A stretch of 64,000 bases of DNA, from NCBI GenBank assembly GCA_014529385.2, contig CM043969.1, forward strand, positions 67,094,676 to 67,158,675, read 5' to 3'. Source of the stretch: Adiantum capillus-veneris (Eukaryota; Streptophyta; Polypodiopsida; Polypodiales; Pteridaceae). Below the pieces are notes generated by a model that did not search any database, was not told the DNA's origin, and worked only from the letters and a program-made list of their open reading frames with translations. Positions 33,772-45,214 of this stretch are shown piece by piece; the stretch's first letter is position 1; each line of letters starts with the position of its first letter. A program made the translations under genes and the position numbers.

Positions 33772-34060
33772 TTTGGACAGAAGGCAGCCAAAGGCTCCCT
33801 CTCTTGCTCTTTTGTAGCGTGCACGGGGCAGCCCCCCTCACCCTTTTTGTTTCAAGCTGGAAAAAACCCAGCTCTGTCTCCTTTTTGATGCGCCGGCAGG
33901 CACACTCTTCTCTCTCTCATGCAGCTGACCGACAAGTCCCTCTCTCTTCTCTATGCAAGGCAGCGTGAAAAACTCTCTCTTCTCTATGGACAAAAGCACG
34001 TGCAATTGAAAAATGCCCTCTCTCTCTCTTGTTTACTACAACGCGCAGGTGTGTTGTTTC
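32880..34060. repeat. CT-rich LTR block with (CT)n arrays (right arm)
   Basis: Mirror of the GA block of the left arm. Long pure runs lie at about 32905-32942 and 33714-33766. Array lengths differ between arms, showing independent expansion since duplication. Confidence 0.85.
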
Positions 34061-36540
34061 CTTGCAAGCTCCAAGCCTCTTTTTTTTTTAATGCCTTTGT
34101 TTTGCTTTGTATTTAACTTTTGTTTTTCATTTTACGTTTATGTTTGCTTTGTTTTGTTTTCAAACATTTGAGTTTTGTTTATTTTGCTTTGATGCTTTTG
34201 TTTCATTCTTTTTGTTTTATTTTTCTTTTGTTTTGTTTTGATTCTTTTCTATTTTTTGTTTTTCGTTTTTTAAAAATTTTTATTCTTGTTTTAAGGGTTT
34301 GTTCTAACACAGAGCAACGAAACTTCATTTCTTTACTAGAGATTCTTCCCACGTGACGTGAAAAAAAGAACGAACCTTTTACGGATCTTCCCACGTACAG
34401 TCATAAAAAAACATCGAGGTTTAATTAGAGATCATTCCCGCGCTAAGAGAAGAATAAATCTAAAGCTCATTTAGAGCTCATTCCCATACAATGTAAGAAT
34501 GCAACAAGCCTCTTTTTTGTTTCTCAAGGAGTGTTTTCCCACGGATTAGCCTTACACTAACCCTTATGTATGTGGTGTATGCATGTGCATGTGTGAATGT
34601 GCTTGTATATGTATTGGTGGTACAATGCAAGTAAATGTGTGCATTTAGTGGTGCATGTGTGTGCTTTTATGAGTGATATGTGTGTGCATATATATGTTTG
34701 TGGGTGTATTCATAGTGTGTGTGTTATGAAGTGTATGCATGTGTGAAAACTCCCTTAATGAATTAAATTGAGTGCATAAAACGTGTGTACAAAAAGCATG
34801 AACAAAATTGACGAGTGGGTGATTGCACTTACAACGATTTTAATGTGTGTAGCTTGATGGTGTGAGCTCCAACACCCCTCCCCTTGTTTGCCACCCCTTG
34901 TTTGCCACCCAAGTATGCACAAAACGAAAGCCAAAATCTTTAAGCATTAACTAGCACATGAAAGTTAACAAAACTAAAATCATTTATGCTACTTAACACA
35001 TAGGATTTAAGCACTAAGAAATGAGCTCGCACGATTTCTCAACCGCTTAATGACATTATGTGTCAACTGCTTTTTTCTTCACTTTGCTTCCCTTAATCTA
35101 CTCTAATCTAATGCGATCTTGAGATCCCAGACCCAACCTACATTCCTAAGATAATTGAACTTAGTGGTAAGCAACAAAAGCACTCAACTAATGTAGGTTT
35201 TGTGTCCCCAGTAGCGATACCAATGGAGAACCGTATTCGCTACCCTTGCAATATAGCTTAGTAGAGTTCAACCTCTCACATATGTGCAAGCATGCACAAT
35301 GTCATTCAAGGAACTCGACCCGATTTGTGCATGAAGGCTTATCTCGTGAGGGAGAGTGCACAATCATTAGCTTAACCACTAGAACTCTTTGATTAGCACA
35401 AGACTCATTCACTTACACATGTCCTAAGTGTTTTTTACGGGCGTTCCATCGTGAGTACTTCTTCCAAGCTTGTGTCCTTGTCGATTCTCATCCTTGCTAC
35501 TTGAGGCTTGGTCCCGGAACAAGCATGTACAAAGAACTTTCAGTGACACAAACATTTTCCCATATATAATTATATGAAGGTGGAAGACTGTGACAACCCT
35601 TCTTAAGGCATGACAATGACCCACTAATCTATGTAAAACATAGGCCATAATCATATGGTAAATATTAACCATCAAGAGTAAATAGCCTTTTAAATTATCA
35701 TCAAATTCGAATTTTGATATGTTAAAAATTTGTATTTACCATCAAAGTATAGTTTTGATCCCAAAAAAAGACATCTCTGTGGTCAAAATGCAAGTTTGAT
35801 GCGTTAAATATGATTTTCTCTCTTTAGGCTAAAGAGAGAAAATGCTCATAAATGCCACTAATTGAGCTATGACTTGGTGAGAATGGAAATGTTTTGATCT
35901 AGAGGTAGATCAAAACATTCACAAGCCACTAGTTAACTTTCTAGGGAGTGTGACAAGCTCTTGCACGACTACAAATGGCCTGAAAAGGACCTCAAAAGTA
36001 GTATTAATAAACTAAAAGGTGGGGCATGTAATCCCCACTATTCACACATGCTTCAAACAGGTATATAGGGAAACTAAAGAGAGGGCAAAAGCAATGGAGT
36101 ATAGTAAAAGTATTCCTAAAATAGATAAAAGAGAGCTAGTGAGATAATTTTTGCTATATCTCACTGGGAAAATCTATTTTAAGAAAAGAATCCATGTAGC
36201 CTCATTAAAAATAGCCTAACAAGAAACTTTTGTTTTTGAAAGTTCTCCATTTGGAGATCGTACGAGAGAGTTTTGATCAGATTACTGAAATTGTCTTCTT
36301 ACCTGGTGACTACCTACAAAGGAAGAGCAAGAGTCCTTTTGCCAGGGGGAAGAAGACTCCAAGAAGGGCAAAAAGGAATCTGGTGAGGGCAAGCAAGGAG
36401 TTATCTGTGGAGCTCCATAGGCTTATCGAAATTTATCTTCTCTTTCTTCTCATCTATGGCTTCTTACTATGCTACTTTTATTAGGGTATGATCCTCAGCT
36501 TCTTATTATGCTATTTTTATTAGGAGCACTATCGTAGAAA
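34061..36540 (-). other. LTR start and 3' flank of the right-arm Ty3 element; no gene
   Basis: Mirror of about 1091-3000. The LTR start and polypurine tract lie at about 34865-34890 (GGAGCTCCAACACCCCTCCCCTTGT). A duplicated CCCCTTGTTTGCCAC word follows at about 34880-34910. TG-rich stretches at 34560-34740 correspond to AC-rich sequence in the left arm. Confidence 0.5.
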
Positions 36541-37440
36541 GAAAATCGATGCTATAAAGTGTGGTGAGCAAGGTCATCCTTATAGAGCCTATCCTATGCA
36601 GACGACTAAGATAGATAAACCACAAGCATGTATGGTCTTTGCTCAAGACAAGAAAAAAGAAGATGATGTCATGCCCAGGTTATGTATGGGGAAAATTACA
36701 TGACCAAGATTGTCTTATCTTATTGGAATCTTGGATCCATGCTCCAACCACAACTTCATCTCTAAGGATTTAGCTAGCAAGTTGGGTAAACATGCACATG
36801 AAATTGACTTTACAGTTGAACTTGATGATGCTTTTGATAGCCCACCACTCCTCCCTTGATTGGAAAGCTTCAAATTCATGTGCAAAGTAATGTTGCTCAA
36901 GAATATGGCCAAATGGTTGAGCTTATTCTAGGAAACTTGTTGCCTAGCAAGCCACCATATAGAGTCTTTCTTGCTCAATAAGAGGAGATTATGTTGCAAG
37001 TGAATGAGTTTTTAGAGAAAGGGATGATATGGCCTAGCTCATCTCCTTTCTACTTACCTGTGTTATTGGTGCCAAAGAAAGATGGTTTATATCGCATGTG
37101 TGTGGACTATCGTGTGCTAAACAAGAACACTATTAAGAATCAACTTCCAGTTCCAAGGATTGAGTATCTCTTTCATAAGCTTCAAGGGTCTTTCTACTTC
37201 AGTAGGATTCATCTCAACAGCGTTTATCGTCAGAGCTGCATTGTACCAAAAGATACTCATAAGATCGCACACTCCACACTACCTTTGGTCTACATGAATT
37301 GTTATGATGCCTTTTGGACTCATAAATGCACTAGCCACATTCAATAGGATGATGGATCCCATATTTTGTAGGCATCAAGCTTACATGGGAGTATTCTTTG
37401 ATGATATCATAATCTACTCCAAGAGAAATAGAAAACATGG
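36541..37440 (+). pseudogene. Ty3/gypsy chromovirus-like zinc knuckle, protease and RT fragment
   Basis: In order: CGEQGHPYRAYP (degenerate CCHC box), ILDPCSNHNFISKDLASKLG (retropepsin with D-P-C), then RT: FLEKGMIWPSSSPFYLPVLL, PKKDGLYRMCVDYRVLNKNT, MPFGLINALATFNRMM and FFDDIIIYSK. The FFDD box is the RT active site. Several frame changes; it ends abruptly at about 37440. Only the first half is duplicated in the left arm within this window. Confidence 0.85.
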
Positions 37441-37662
37441 TCTTTGATATTTATTTGCCATAGTGTCAGTTTTTCAACCCTTTTATAGGAAGCCAACGCT
37501 TCTTAGCCTTTGCACATGTATTGTGATCAATTGTGGAGTGTGCAGTTTTGAAGTGTTGCCTACATGACAACCATTGTATGTGAATATTCATAAAGTTGCT
37601 TTTTAAAATTTAACAAAAAATCAGTGGGTAAAACCAACTTGCTCTACAGTCAGTGGGTTTTT
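37441..37662. other. No feature seen
   Basis: Short spacer between the RT fragment and the G run; TCAGTGGG(T) occurs twice (37621 and 37650). Nothing else is supported. Confidence 0.4.
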
Positions 37663-37684
37663 GGGGGGGGGGGGGGGGGGGGGG

Positions 37685-37723
<39 letters not shown>
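37663..37723. repeat. G25 run joined to (GA)n
   Basis: Twenty-five G residues (37663-37687) run directly into about 18 GA units. The same G-run/GA pairing occurs at 38483-38558 in the opposite order. Confidence 0.9.
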
Positions 37724-37727
<4 letters not shown>

Positions 37728-38016
37728 TTTGTGTATCACACAGAAAAATTGGAGAAAAATTGGAGGTATTGAATCTATACATAGAAGGCTACACATTATT
37801 ATTACATTGTGGAAAGCTTGGCCCTTTTGTCCCTTATGAAAGGACTAGTAGCTCCTTGTCCGCAATGAAGGGTCAAGTGTGTGATACTTGTTGTATGTAC
37901 CAAAATATCTATGTTATACCTACTAGTAAAACGGCACTGCCTTCAGCGATGGCATGGTCCCTCTTGCCCTGAAACCCCTTACTCTCTCCCTCAGGCTCGG
38001 GTAGTGTTCCGGAAAA

Positions 38017-38220
38017 ATGATTTTTCTAAACATACAAAATTCCTTTCCTTGAATTTGTCAAGAGGGATTTTTTAAAAATTATGTTTTTTTTGTTTTTGCA
38101 CTATTTTTCTCTATTTTGGAGCGGAAGTTCTCCTTTTCTCCTTGCTTTGAACCAGCATTTTTGAAATTGAAATTGGCACGATATTAAGTTGAGATACATT
38201 TTTGCAAATCACGTGAAAAT
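38017..38220 (+). repeat. Dispersed repeat, copy 1
   Basis: Runs from AAACATACAAAATTCCTTTC through TTGCACTATTTTTCTCTATTTTGGAGCGGAA to TTGGCACGATATTAAGTTGAG. Related copies are at 55245-55287 plus 55772-55925 (split), 56117-56320, and 56998-57115. Coding-like motifs are absent. The structure (about 200 bp, several copies, same internal order) fits a short non-autonomous element or a solo LTR fragment of unknown type. Confidence 0.75.
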
Positions 38221-38455
38221 TTCAGCAAAATAGCGTAAATTATCAAAAATAAATTAAAAATGCCAGCTATTTTGTAAATTTTCTATCCTAAAAAGAATTT
38301 TGTATGTTCCTGAAGTAGCTCTTTGCAACAATAAATGCGTGTGGCGAGATGATTGAGGCAAAGCCACAAATGTCTTTAGCCGCCAGATGTGGAGGTGGTT
38401 ATGGAGGCGAGATACCAAATAGCTCGACCTGCTTGTGTCAAGTTGTGTGTATGTG

Positions 38456-38473
38456 AATGTGTGTGTGTGTGTC

Positions 38474-38558
<85 letters not shown>
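38456..38558. repeat. Compound (GT)n(GA)n(G)40 repeat
   Basis: About 12 GT units with one CT interruption, about 18 GA units, then 40 consecutive G residues (38519-38558). Poly-Gly or poly-Pro frames across it are artefacts. Confidence 0.95.
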
Positions 38559-38982
38559 CGATCGTAGGACTCGGTTGGAGGGTCGGCCGCAAGAGAGTAT
38601 CAACGTATGTAAAATTGGATAGTACATATATATTTTATTGCTTTCGTTTGTTTTTTTTGTAGCAAATGAAATTAGATATGTCTTATTGTTTGCAAATGAA
38701 AGTGGACATATAAATAATCATTATAATAATAATTGCATAGAGAGATTCATAGCATTGTTATAGTTATTATGCCATGCATAGACTACTTGCATTGTGTATG
38801 GTTGCTCACAATATAGGTGATCGATATGTGGATTGACTAGCGTGCATTGAAAATCTCATATTGTGCATCATGGTTACTTTCATATTGAATGGTTTTTAAA
38901 TTATAATATATATTGAAAATAAGAAAAATGTTTCAAAAACTGAACATCTTGTTCTTTTGTCTTCAATTTTAATTTAAAAACA

Positions 38983-41187
38983 ATGGAGCAAAATGTGGGC
39001 ACAAGTGGTACGAAGAAGCCAAAGAATAAAAAAGCTCCTGGCAAAGAGTGGGATTATTCTCATAACATATGCGGCCGATATATGGAGTGGCAATGTAAAT
39101 TTTGTCACACAACAAAATCAGGCGGTGCACCACGTATTAGGGATCATTTTCTAGGTAGCGCTAAAAATAGTTGTAAGAAATGTGAACGTCCTCAGGCACC
39201 TGCAGTTGCAAAGCGTTTGAGAGAAGAGCGCGCTAAAAAGGGTGGAAAGAGAAAATAGATATATAGCTCTGTGGATTCGAGTCAAGAGTTTCCAGAGCCA
39301 AATATTAACTCCGCAGATCCTGTAATGACGTCAACTAACCTTGGAGAACAACCTACGCAAGGAGGGGAAATTCCAGGCAGTGTTCCTTTTAAACGTCACA
39401 ATGAAGGTGGACTTTGTCAAATGCGTCAAAAATCATTACATCAAAGCATTCGAGTATAGTCTCTAGAAGAATCACAAGCTGCACTCGCCAAAGCAATATT
39501 CTTGACTAGAAGTGCTTTGGTCATGGTAGACAGCAATCATTGGAAGGCTGCTTGTAAGAAAATCGGTGAGTTTGGTCCAGGATTTTCAGCTCCTTCTTAT
39601 CACACGATAAGAAATGTTTTCTTGGACAAATGTTAAATCGAAGTCAAAGAGCGTATTGGCAAAATAATACTTGGGAATATTTTGCTTTCAGGATGTACGT
39701 GTGAGTGATGGCTGGTCAAATGTTCAAAGAAGACCGTTGATCAATGTATTGCTGGTTTGTCCAAGGAAAGAAACGTTTATAAAGACGATTGATAGTTCTG
39801 GTGCAATTAAAAGTGGAAAATACATTTTTGAGCTCTTGATTAATGTAATTAAAGAAATTGGTGTTGAACATGTCATTCAAGTAGTCATGGACAACGCAAA
39901 GAATTGTAAAAACGCCAGTAAATTAATAAAGAAGTGCTTTCCACACATTTTTCCCAATGGTTGTATACGCACAGCTTAAACTTGGCCCTGTAAGATTGAT
40001 ACACTAGTGAAGAAACCACATGGTTCGCCAAAATAATTGATACAACACGTCAGGTTGTGAAATTTATCTTGAAACGACAAAGAGTGCTCAATTTGTATAG
40101 GATGCGCATGTCAGTGATATTGAAACTTCCTACTGAAACTTGGTTCTGCACACACTTTTATACCTTGGAATCACTTCTCCGTAATAAATGCATTGTGATT
40201 GACACATTCAATTGCGCGGCCTTTGATGAATGGTAGCTTGAGCAGAAAAAAAAAGTGAAAGATAAAATTATATGTCTACGTGGCAATGTAAACAACACTG
40301 CTTGGTGGAGGAGTGTAATGGATGCATACCACGTAATGATATCCGTTATGTTTGCGATCCGCAATCTTGATCAAAGGACGCCAAACTTGGGCAAAGTGTG
40401 GATGACATGGTGGTTAGTCCAACAGAGTCTTGAAAATCCTAAAGAGCTGAAAGAGCCTGTAGTAGAGAAGGACTGGTGATTACCATTCTCTGGCAAATAA
40501 CAAAAAATTTTGGCTAAGTATTTTCATGCAAGGTGGAAGAGTGCTCATAGTCCACTCCATAGCATTGCTTACATGCTCGATCCAGAGTATTGGAATTTAG
40601 ATCTGATGTCAAATATAGAGGTGGTAAGCAATTTCTATCACATGGTCAACACGTTCTACTCCAACGTTCAAGACCGAATTGATTGCATCAAAGAAATGAG
40701 TGCATTTAGATTAAAAGAAGGTCCTTTTGCGAATGATTTTGTACAGGTAATGGCAAAAGAGCAACGTGCATGGAAGTGGTGGATGATGAATGGTGGAGAG
40801 CATTACTCTACCTTATGTCCCCTTGCAATGAAAGTACTCGCACAATGTGTAGCAAACTCAAGTTCATAGAGAAATTGGAGTATGTACAAGTATGTTTACA
40901 ACACTATTCGCAAGAGACTATTAGCAGACAGAGCATAAAAATTAGAGTATATGTTTTGCAACAAAAAGATATTGAATCACATCGAAAGTGCTGGCTACGA
41001 GGAGGAAATGCGAACCTAGTTGTATGATTGTCAAAACAAAGATGAAGAAGAGTTCAATGTTGGTGTATCTCAATGCACTATAGACAAAATAGAAGGGAAT
41101 TTGATAATAGATGTGGAGGTTGAATTACAAGGAGAACCACAACACTCAGAGTTGGAACGAGATAACAACTCAACTGATTCAATATAG
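38983..41187 (+). pseudogene. hAT-family transposase, decayed
   Basis: The N terminus (38983-39255) is a BED-type zinc finger: W-x-C-x-F-C-H, then RIRDHFLG and CKKC. Next come AIFLTRSALVMVDSNHWKAA and GPGFSAPSYHTIRNVFLDKC (about 39490-39635). A DUF659-like region follows (39700-39975) with VSDGWSN and VVMDNAKNC, whose aspartates would belong to the catalytic set. Then HARWKSAHSPLHSIAYMLDP (about 40520-40580), and the C-terminal dimerisation region WKWWMMNGGEHYSTLCPLAM (about 40770-40830) ending near LEYMFCNKK. At least five stops or frame changes. TTTTGCTTTCAG before GATGTACGTG (about 39682) could be an intron acceptor. Terminal repeats were not found. Confidence 0.88.
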
Positions 41188-41311
41188 CTTGAGAGTAGAA
41201 CGGGTAAATGTCAAAAACCATTGTAAAAGACCTTGTATTCAAATGTGTTTTTAGTAATTACAATGTTTCATATATGATTGTACATAGTTTTTCGATCTCA
41301 ATTGTGTTGCC

Positions 41312-42065
41312 CTAAAGTAGTATCTTGCTCATCAAACAGATTTCTAATTGTGCTAGGGGTATCTGGGCATGCTTGCTTGAATTTATATTCTTTGCCATGC
41401 CAAACATAATATATATTCCTTGTGGAATATCTTGTGAACAGATTGCACATCGACTACTATTTTGCATTAAACAAATAAGACAAACTAAATGATAATAATG
41501 ACCACATGTCAATGTATAATATCCACTCCATCCATTAAAATTCTTGTAGCAAATTGGACATTGGGAATATGAGGATGCATCTGAAGTAGATGAGGGAACC
41601 AACTCTAGATGCATGACAAGGTGGCTAATGTGTGTCCCTTGTACAGGTGTTGGATTCACTCATTGTGTCAGATTTTGAACGTCTTGACTTAAGCGGTGCA
41701 TGCATTTCTCCATCCGAACTTGTGAGGGTTGGGGTGTCTGGGTGGCTATAGAAAGCCGTGTTATTTTTGCATCTTTCTCAGCCAACTGTGTCGTGTAAAT
41801 ATCCTTCTCTCTTTTTAATTGTAGGTCGGGGCCTTCCACTATCAATGCCAGCTCATCTTGGGTGAAAGTGACACAACTCCCTTAAATCATGAGTGGCAAC
41901 AGTTGTCTCCTTTGACGAGAAGTCTACTGGCCGCTGTTGCACAAAGTGAACATATAATATTTTTGCAAAATATAGCGCACAATCTGCATTGTGCAAGGGA
42001 TGGCCATAAACCTCCATATAAATCCTCTTAGTGTTTTCTTTGATCGCATCATGGTTGCACTTCAA
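41312..42065 (-). pseudogene. RING-finger protein fragment
   Basis: The minus strand carries a C3HC4-type RING: CPIC, then TCGHYYHLVCLIC, then CAIC (about 41438-41560), the arrangement of E3 ubiquitin ligases. Upstream lie a short coiled-coil-like piece (KREKDIYTTQLAEKDAKITR, 41660-41845) and YMEVYGHPLHNADCALYFAK (41853-42065). The first two pieces share a frame separated by a TGA at about 41660; the third is in another frame. It could be the 3' exons of the same captured gene as the kinase just upstream on this strand, or a separate gene. Substrates unknown. Confidence 0.6.
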
Positions 42066-42089
42066 AACCTTCCGCGTCCTGACATGGCC

Positions 42090-42300
42090 ATATTATCTTG
42101 ATCATGTCCTTTGTCACTTCTTTATTTATCTCTTTTCATTGCATGTGGTTTGGATTTGCTCATCGCTTGTTGTGCCGACATGCTATGTGCCAGAGACTTC
42201 ATGCACTGAAATGCATTAACAACCACTTGTTGTTGATCATCAGGCAGTGATTGGATGCCAATATCTTGTTCTTCATCTCTTAGAGCTACAGTCAATAAAT
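42090..42300 (-). pseudogene. Possible exon between the kinase and RING pieces
   Basis: A minus-strand open stretch reads RDEEQDIGIQSLPDDQQQVV then NAFQCMKSLAHSMSAQQAMS. Its plain, polar composition and position between two same-strand fragments suggest a linker exon, but no motif or confirmed splice sites support it. Confidence 0.3.
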
Positions 42301-42646
42301 AGACAAATATTCAATATCATTGGCAAATATATAATCTCACGATTCAAAAATCTCACAGATGCATAATATAGCAACTTCTCGCTCACAGGAAAAGTACGCG
42401 GAATCCACTAAATCAAACCACAACAAATGTGACTAATTGAACCACAAGGCAAATTTGAAATACTGACAGTTAAATGACAAATTTGAAACGACTAAAGATA
42501 ATTGAATCAATTAGGTGAACCACTTCAAACCAGATAATACACTTCAATAAAAAAGGAATACCCTGAACAAGACATATGTATATCATAGAAATGTTTAAAT
42601 CGGATAAAATGATGGTGCAAGTTCAAGAAGTGGACATTGGACAGGG

Positions 42647-43861
42647 TTAGGGTCTGTCTTCGCCCGGGTGGTGAAAAACTTCTTCTGGAAAATAAACTTT
42701 TCTAGCTGTACTCCAAAAATCTGCCAGCATGTCAAATAGGTAGCCCAATGCATAAATATCACTCGCTTTTGTGTATGCATCTGTGCACCGTGGATTGTAT
42801 AGTTCGGGAGCAATCCACAATCGCTTAGCCATCTCGGCATTCTCTGCTCTCTGTGCATTCAAAACTACTTCGTCCGACTGTGCGCTTGGATGCAGATAAT
42901 TATTAGATACGTGCTTAGCTAGTGTTCTCAGCATCATACCCCAATCAATGATGCCGACGCGGGGTTTATTGGTGCGAATAAAGTCCAAAATTATGTTGAA
43001 CGGGTGTAAGTCACTGTGCACTATACCGGCTGAGTGGGAAGCTGCAACGCCATCGATTAAGGCATGACAAATGGCTGGCATCCGCTCGATCACTGCTTTG
43101 ATCCGCACTGTGTCTATCTCGCTTAAAGGAATATTTGCTACAAGCAATGACCTCCAGCCGTGTTGTAGCCTGTGCATGTGTCATCTGAACAATCCGTGAG
43201 CGAACGGTAAGCGACACATCATGTCGCCCACGGTACCCCCATTGTAGTATGAGAATATCATAATCCAAAGAGCTTCGGTAGTAAACCCAATGCACCTTAC
43301 AATGGAGGGGTGAAGCGTTTGCATTCCTTGCTCTGTCTGAAAGCTGTCAAATTTTGCCTCACTCCCTCCCTTGTAACATTTTCCCACATATGTAATGTGG
43401 TCTGGAAAAAATGAGATGCCTTTGATGGTGTACAATGTGCACACACCGAAGGAGCCTGCTCCAATCCTCATACCTTCTACCAAGGCTGCATGAGGGATGC
43501 TGACAAGATGAGTGCACTTTGCATTCAAAGCAATACATATGATTGTGCCGGTGCCGCTGGCATCAGATCGACCTCCCAAAGCTGCTTGCGCATCTTGGGC
43601 CATCTTCAATCTCTTGGGTAAGGCTTGGTCCTGCGCTTTCACATGCTTCATCTTTACCTTCTGTTCTTCCCACAATTTATCCCAGAGCTCTAATTTTGAC
43701 ATGTCGCAGGCAGGTGGGATATCTTCCTTTAAGTCTTTGCAACATACTTTCATATTGTCCAACACTGTCCTAACCTTGTGGTGGGGGTCAAATTCTCGAA
43801 TCCTTGCTGGAAGCAACAACTTGTATTGGCCTTCAAGTCGCAACCTGTGCTCTGTGTTCTC
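42647..43861 (-). pseudogene. Protein kinase-like frame with one internal stop
   Basis: One minus-strand frame of about 400 codons from about 43861 to 42647, broken only by TGA at 43181-43183. Kinase landmarks in order: glycine loop RIGAGSFGVCTLY, lysine region YVGKCYKGG, helix C glutamate in FQTEQGMQTLHPSIV, catalytic loop IVHSDLHPFNIIL (H-S-D for H-R-D; D and N kept), IIDWGMM (D-W-G for D-F-G), WIAPELY and KASDIYALGYLFDM. The N-terminal 100 residues are charged and helical (LELWDKLWEEQKVKMKHVKA). The stop could come from CGA to TGA. Probably a captured host gene or element cargo beside the hAT remnant. Confidence 0.8.
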
Positions 43862-43869
43862 TATATAGC

Positions 43870-44400
43870 ACCAGTGATGTCTTTGATGTAGACATCACTT
43901 TCACTAGTCTGCTATATGCGATCAACTGCACATGATGAGATTGCCAAAATACATTCTTTATGGATGGCACGTATAATACATTTCTTTTGATCTGGCGTCA
44001 TATTTGCACTGGACAATAAAAACATCATATTAAATACAAATTCATGATTACGAATGACACTAACACTCTTACAGTATCTCAGGTAAACTCTTAACCACCA
44101 CTTGAAGACTTTGACAAATGTGCAAGGAAATATTGATAAAAATTGAAAATAATCTTCACTTAAAATTTCAATCTGTTACACGTGTAAAATGCAGTTCAAA
44201 CAAGTGGTTTATAAGAACTTAATTCAGATCAAACAATACATGTTAGCAGTCTGGCACATTTCAGCATATATTGAATTTTTAACTTATATTTCTCTCCGTG
44301 CGCACATACTAATTCAAACAAAGCACACACCAACTTAAAAACTTCAAAAACATTTAAAACATTGGAAGTATACAAATTGGACTAGCACATTGTGTTCACA
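43870..44400. other. AT-rich spacer, no gene
   Basis: Upstream side of the kinase frame. An ATGTCTACATCAAAG / CTTTGATGTAGACAT inverted pair lies at about 43880-43900 (GATGTCTTTGATGTAGACATC). No promoter motif is convincing. Confidence 0.4.
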
Positions 44401-44409
44401 CACTTTTTT

Positions 44410-44690
44410 ACATAGAATTTATGTAAATGTAGCAATCAAAAAGCGATGATAATTGATGCTCTTTAAAAAGATACAAAAGAATATTTAACATGCAAATTGT
44501 GCGCATTTATATTTTTTACAGATAATTTATGTAAATGAAGCATTAAAAATGGCGATAATGCTTGAGACTCCTTTAAAAAGATTAAAAAAGAATATTTAAT
44601 ATGCAATTTGTGTACAAATACTTTTTTACATATAATTTATATAAATGGAACATTTAAAATAGCGATGATTGATGAATAAAGTATTCTTTT
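44410..44690. repeat. Three tandem copies of a 108-110 bp repeat
   Basis: ACATAGAATTTATGTAAATG (44410), ACAGATAATTTATGTAAATG (44518) and ACATATAATTTATATAAATG (44628) start successive units, each followed by A(A/G)CGATGAT/GCGATAAT words and AAAGAATATTTAA(C/T)ATGCAA. AT-rich, no coding sense. Confidence 0.88.
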
Positions 44691-44763
44691 GAATATGATT
44701 AGCTAGTATATAATTTCAAACGGACAGTTAAAAACAACAAAATCAAACAATTCATACATTTTT

Positions 44764-44812
44764 TATATGAAATACTCTTCACAGCCGCGTTACCGACTAA
44801 GTATTTCATATA
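44764..44812. repeat. Hairpin 1 with CCGCGTTACCGA loop
   Basis: Perfect 13-bp arms TATATGAAATACT (44764-44776) and AGTATTTCATATA (44800-44812) enclose a 23-base loop containing AGCCGCGTTACCGA. Confidence 0.92.
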
Positions 44813-44924
44813 CTTAATACTTAAAAAATTAACTACACATGCACATAAAAATTATATGACGTTTGTACGGATGGGTTAACAACCTGAACGCCACATTTAT
44901 GCAAAAACAGATGCTTCTAACAAA

Positions 44925-44960
44925 CGGCACTCTATTAGCCGCGTTACCGATCGAGTGCCG
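44925..44960. repeat. Hairpin 2 with the same loop motif
   Basis: Arms CGGCACTC (44925-44932) and GAGTGCCG (44953-44960) enclose TATTAGCCGCGTTACCGATC. The arm sequence is unrelated to hairpin 1 while the loop is conserved. Further loop-motif copies, with weaker or no stems, are at 45005-45018 (AGCCGCGTCACCGA), about 45084 (TCCGCATTACCA) and about 45146 (CCTGCGTCAC). Confidence 0.9.
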
Positions 44961-45214
44961 CCTGAATCTAAGGAAAGACAATGGCTTGCATACGAACATC
45001 ATATAGCCGCGTCACCGACTGATTGCCATATGTTTTTTGGAAAAGAGGAAGAGAAGTTGACTTACCATAAGGAAACTAGATTCTCCGCATTACCAATGTA
45101 GTACCCAAACAGTAAGCCAATACTTACCACAAGGACACCATCTTTCCTGCGTCACAAGGTGATGCCCCCGTGATAAGCATTGTTCCATAGAACAGCTTAC
45201 ACACACACTCCCAT

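Larger units (their letters stand above)
28992..37030 (-). repeat. Right arm of the large inverted duplication
   Basis: Inverted relative to 1-6344. It begins (inner end) at GATCCTATTCCCTGC, joined directly to a copia RT fragment, and runs outward through the Ty3 gag start, leader, CT-rich LTR, 3' flank and chromovirus fragment. It is 1.7 kb longer than the left arm, mainly because of 31139-32878, and lacks the 401-bp element and the 0.7-kb block of the left arm. Confidence 0.85.

Noticed and set aside
38983-41187. hAT as an active, complete transposon
   Set aside because: Multiple stops and frameshifts, and no terminal inverted repeats with 8-bp duplication could be found.
43181-43183. TGA in the kinase frame as selenocysteine
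   Set aside because: Land plants lack selenoprotein machinery as far as is known; a simple C-to-T nonsense change is sufficient.
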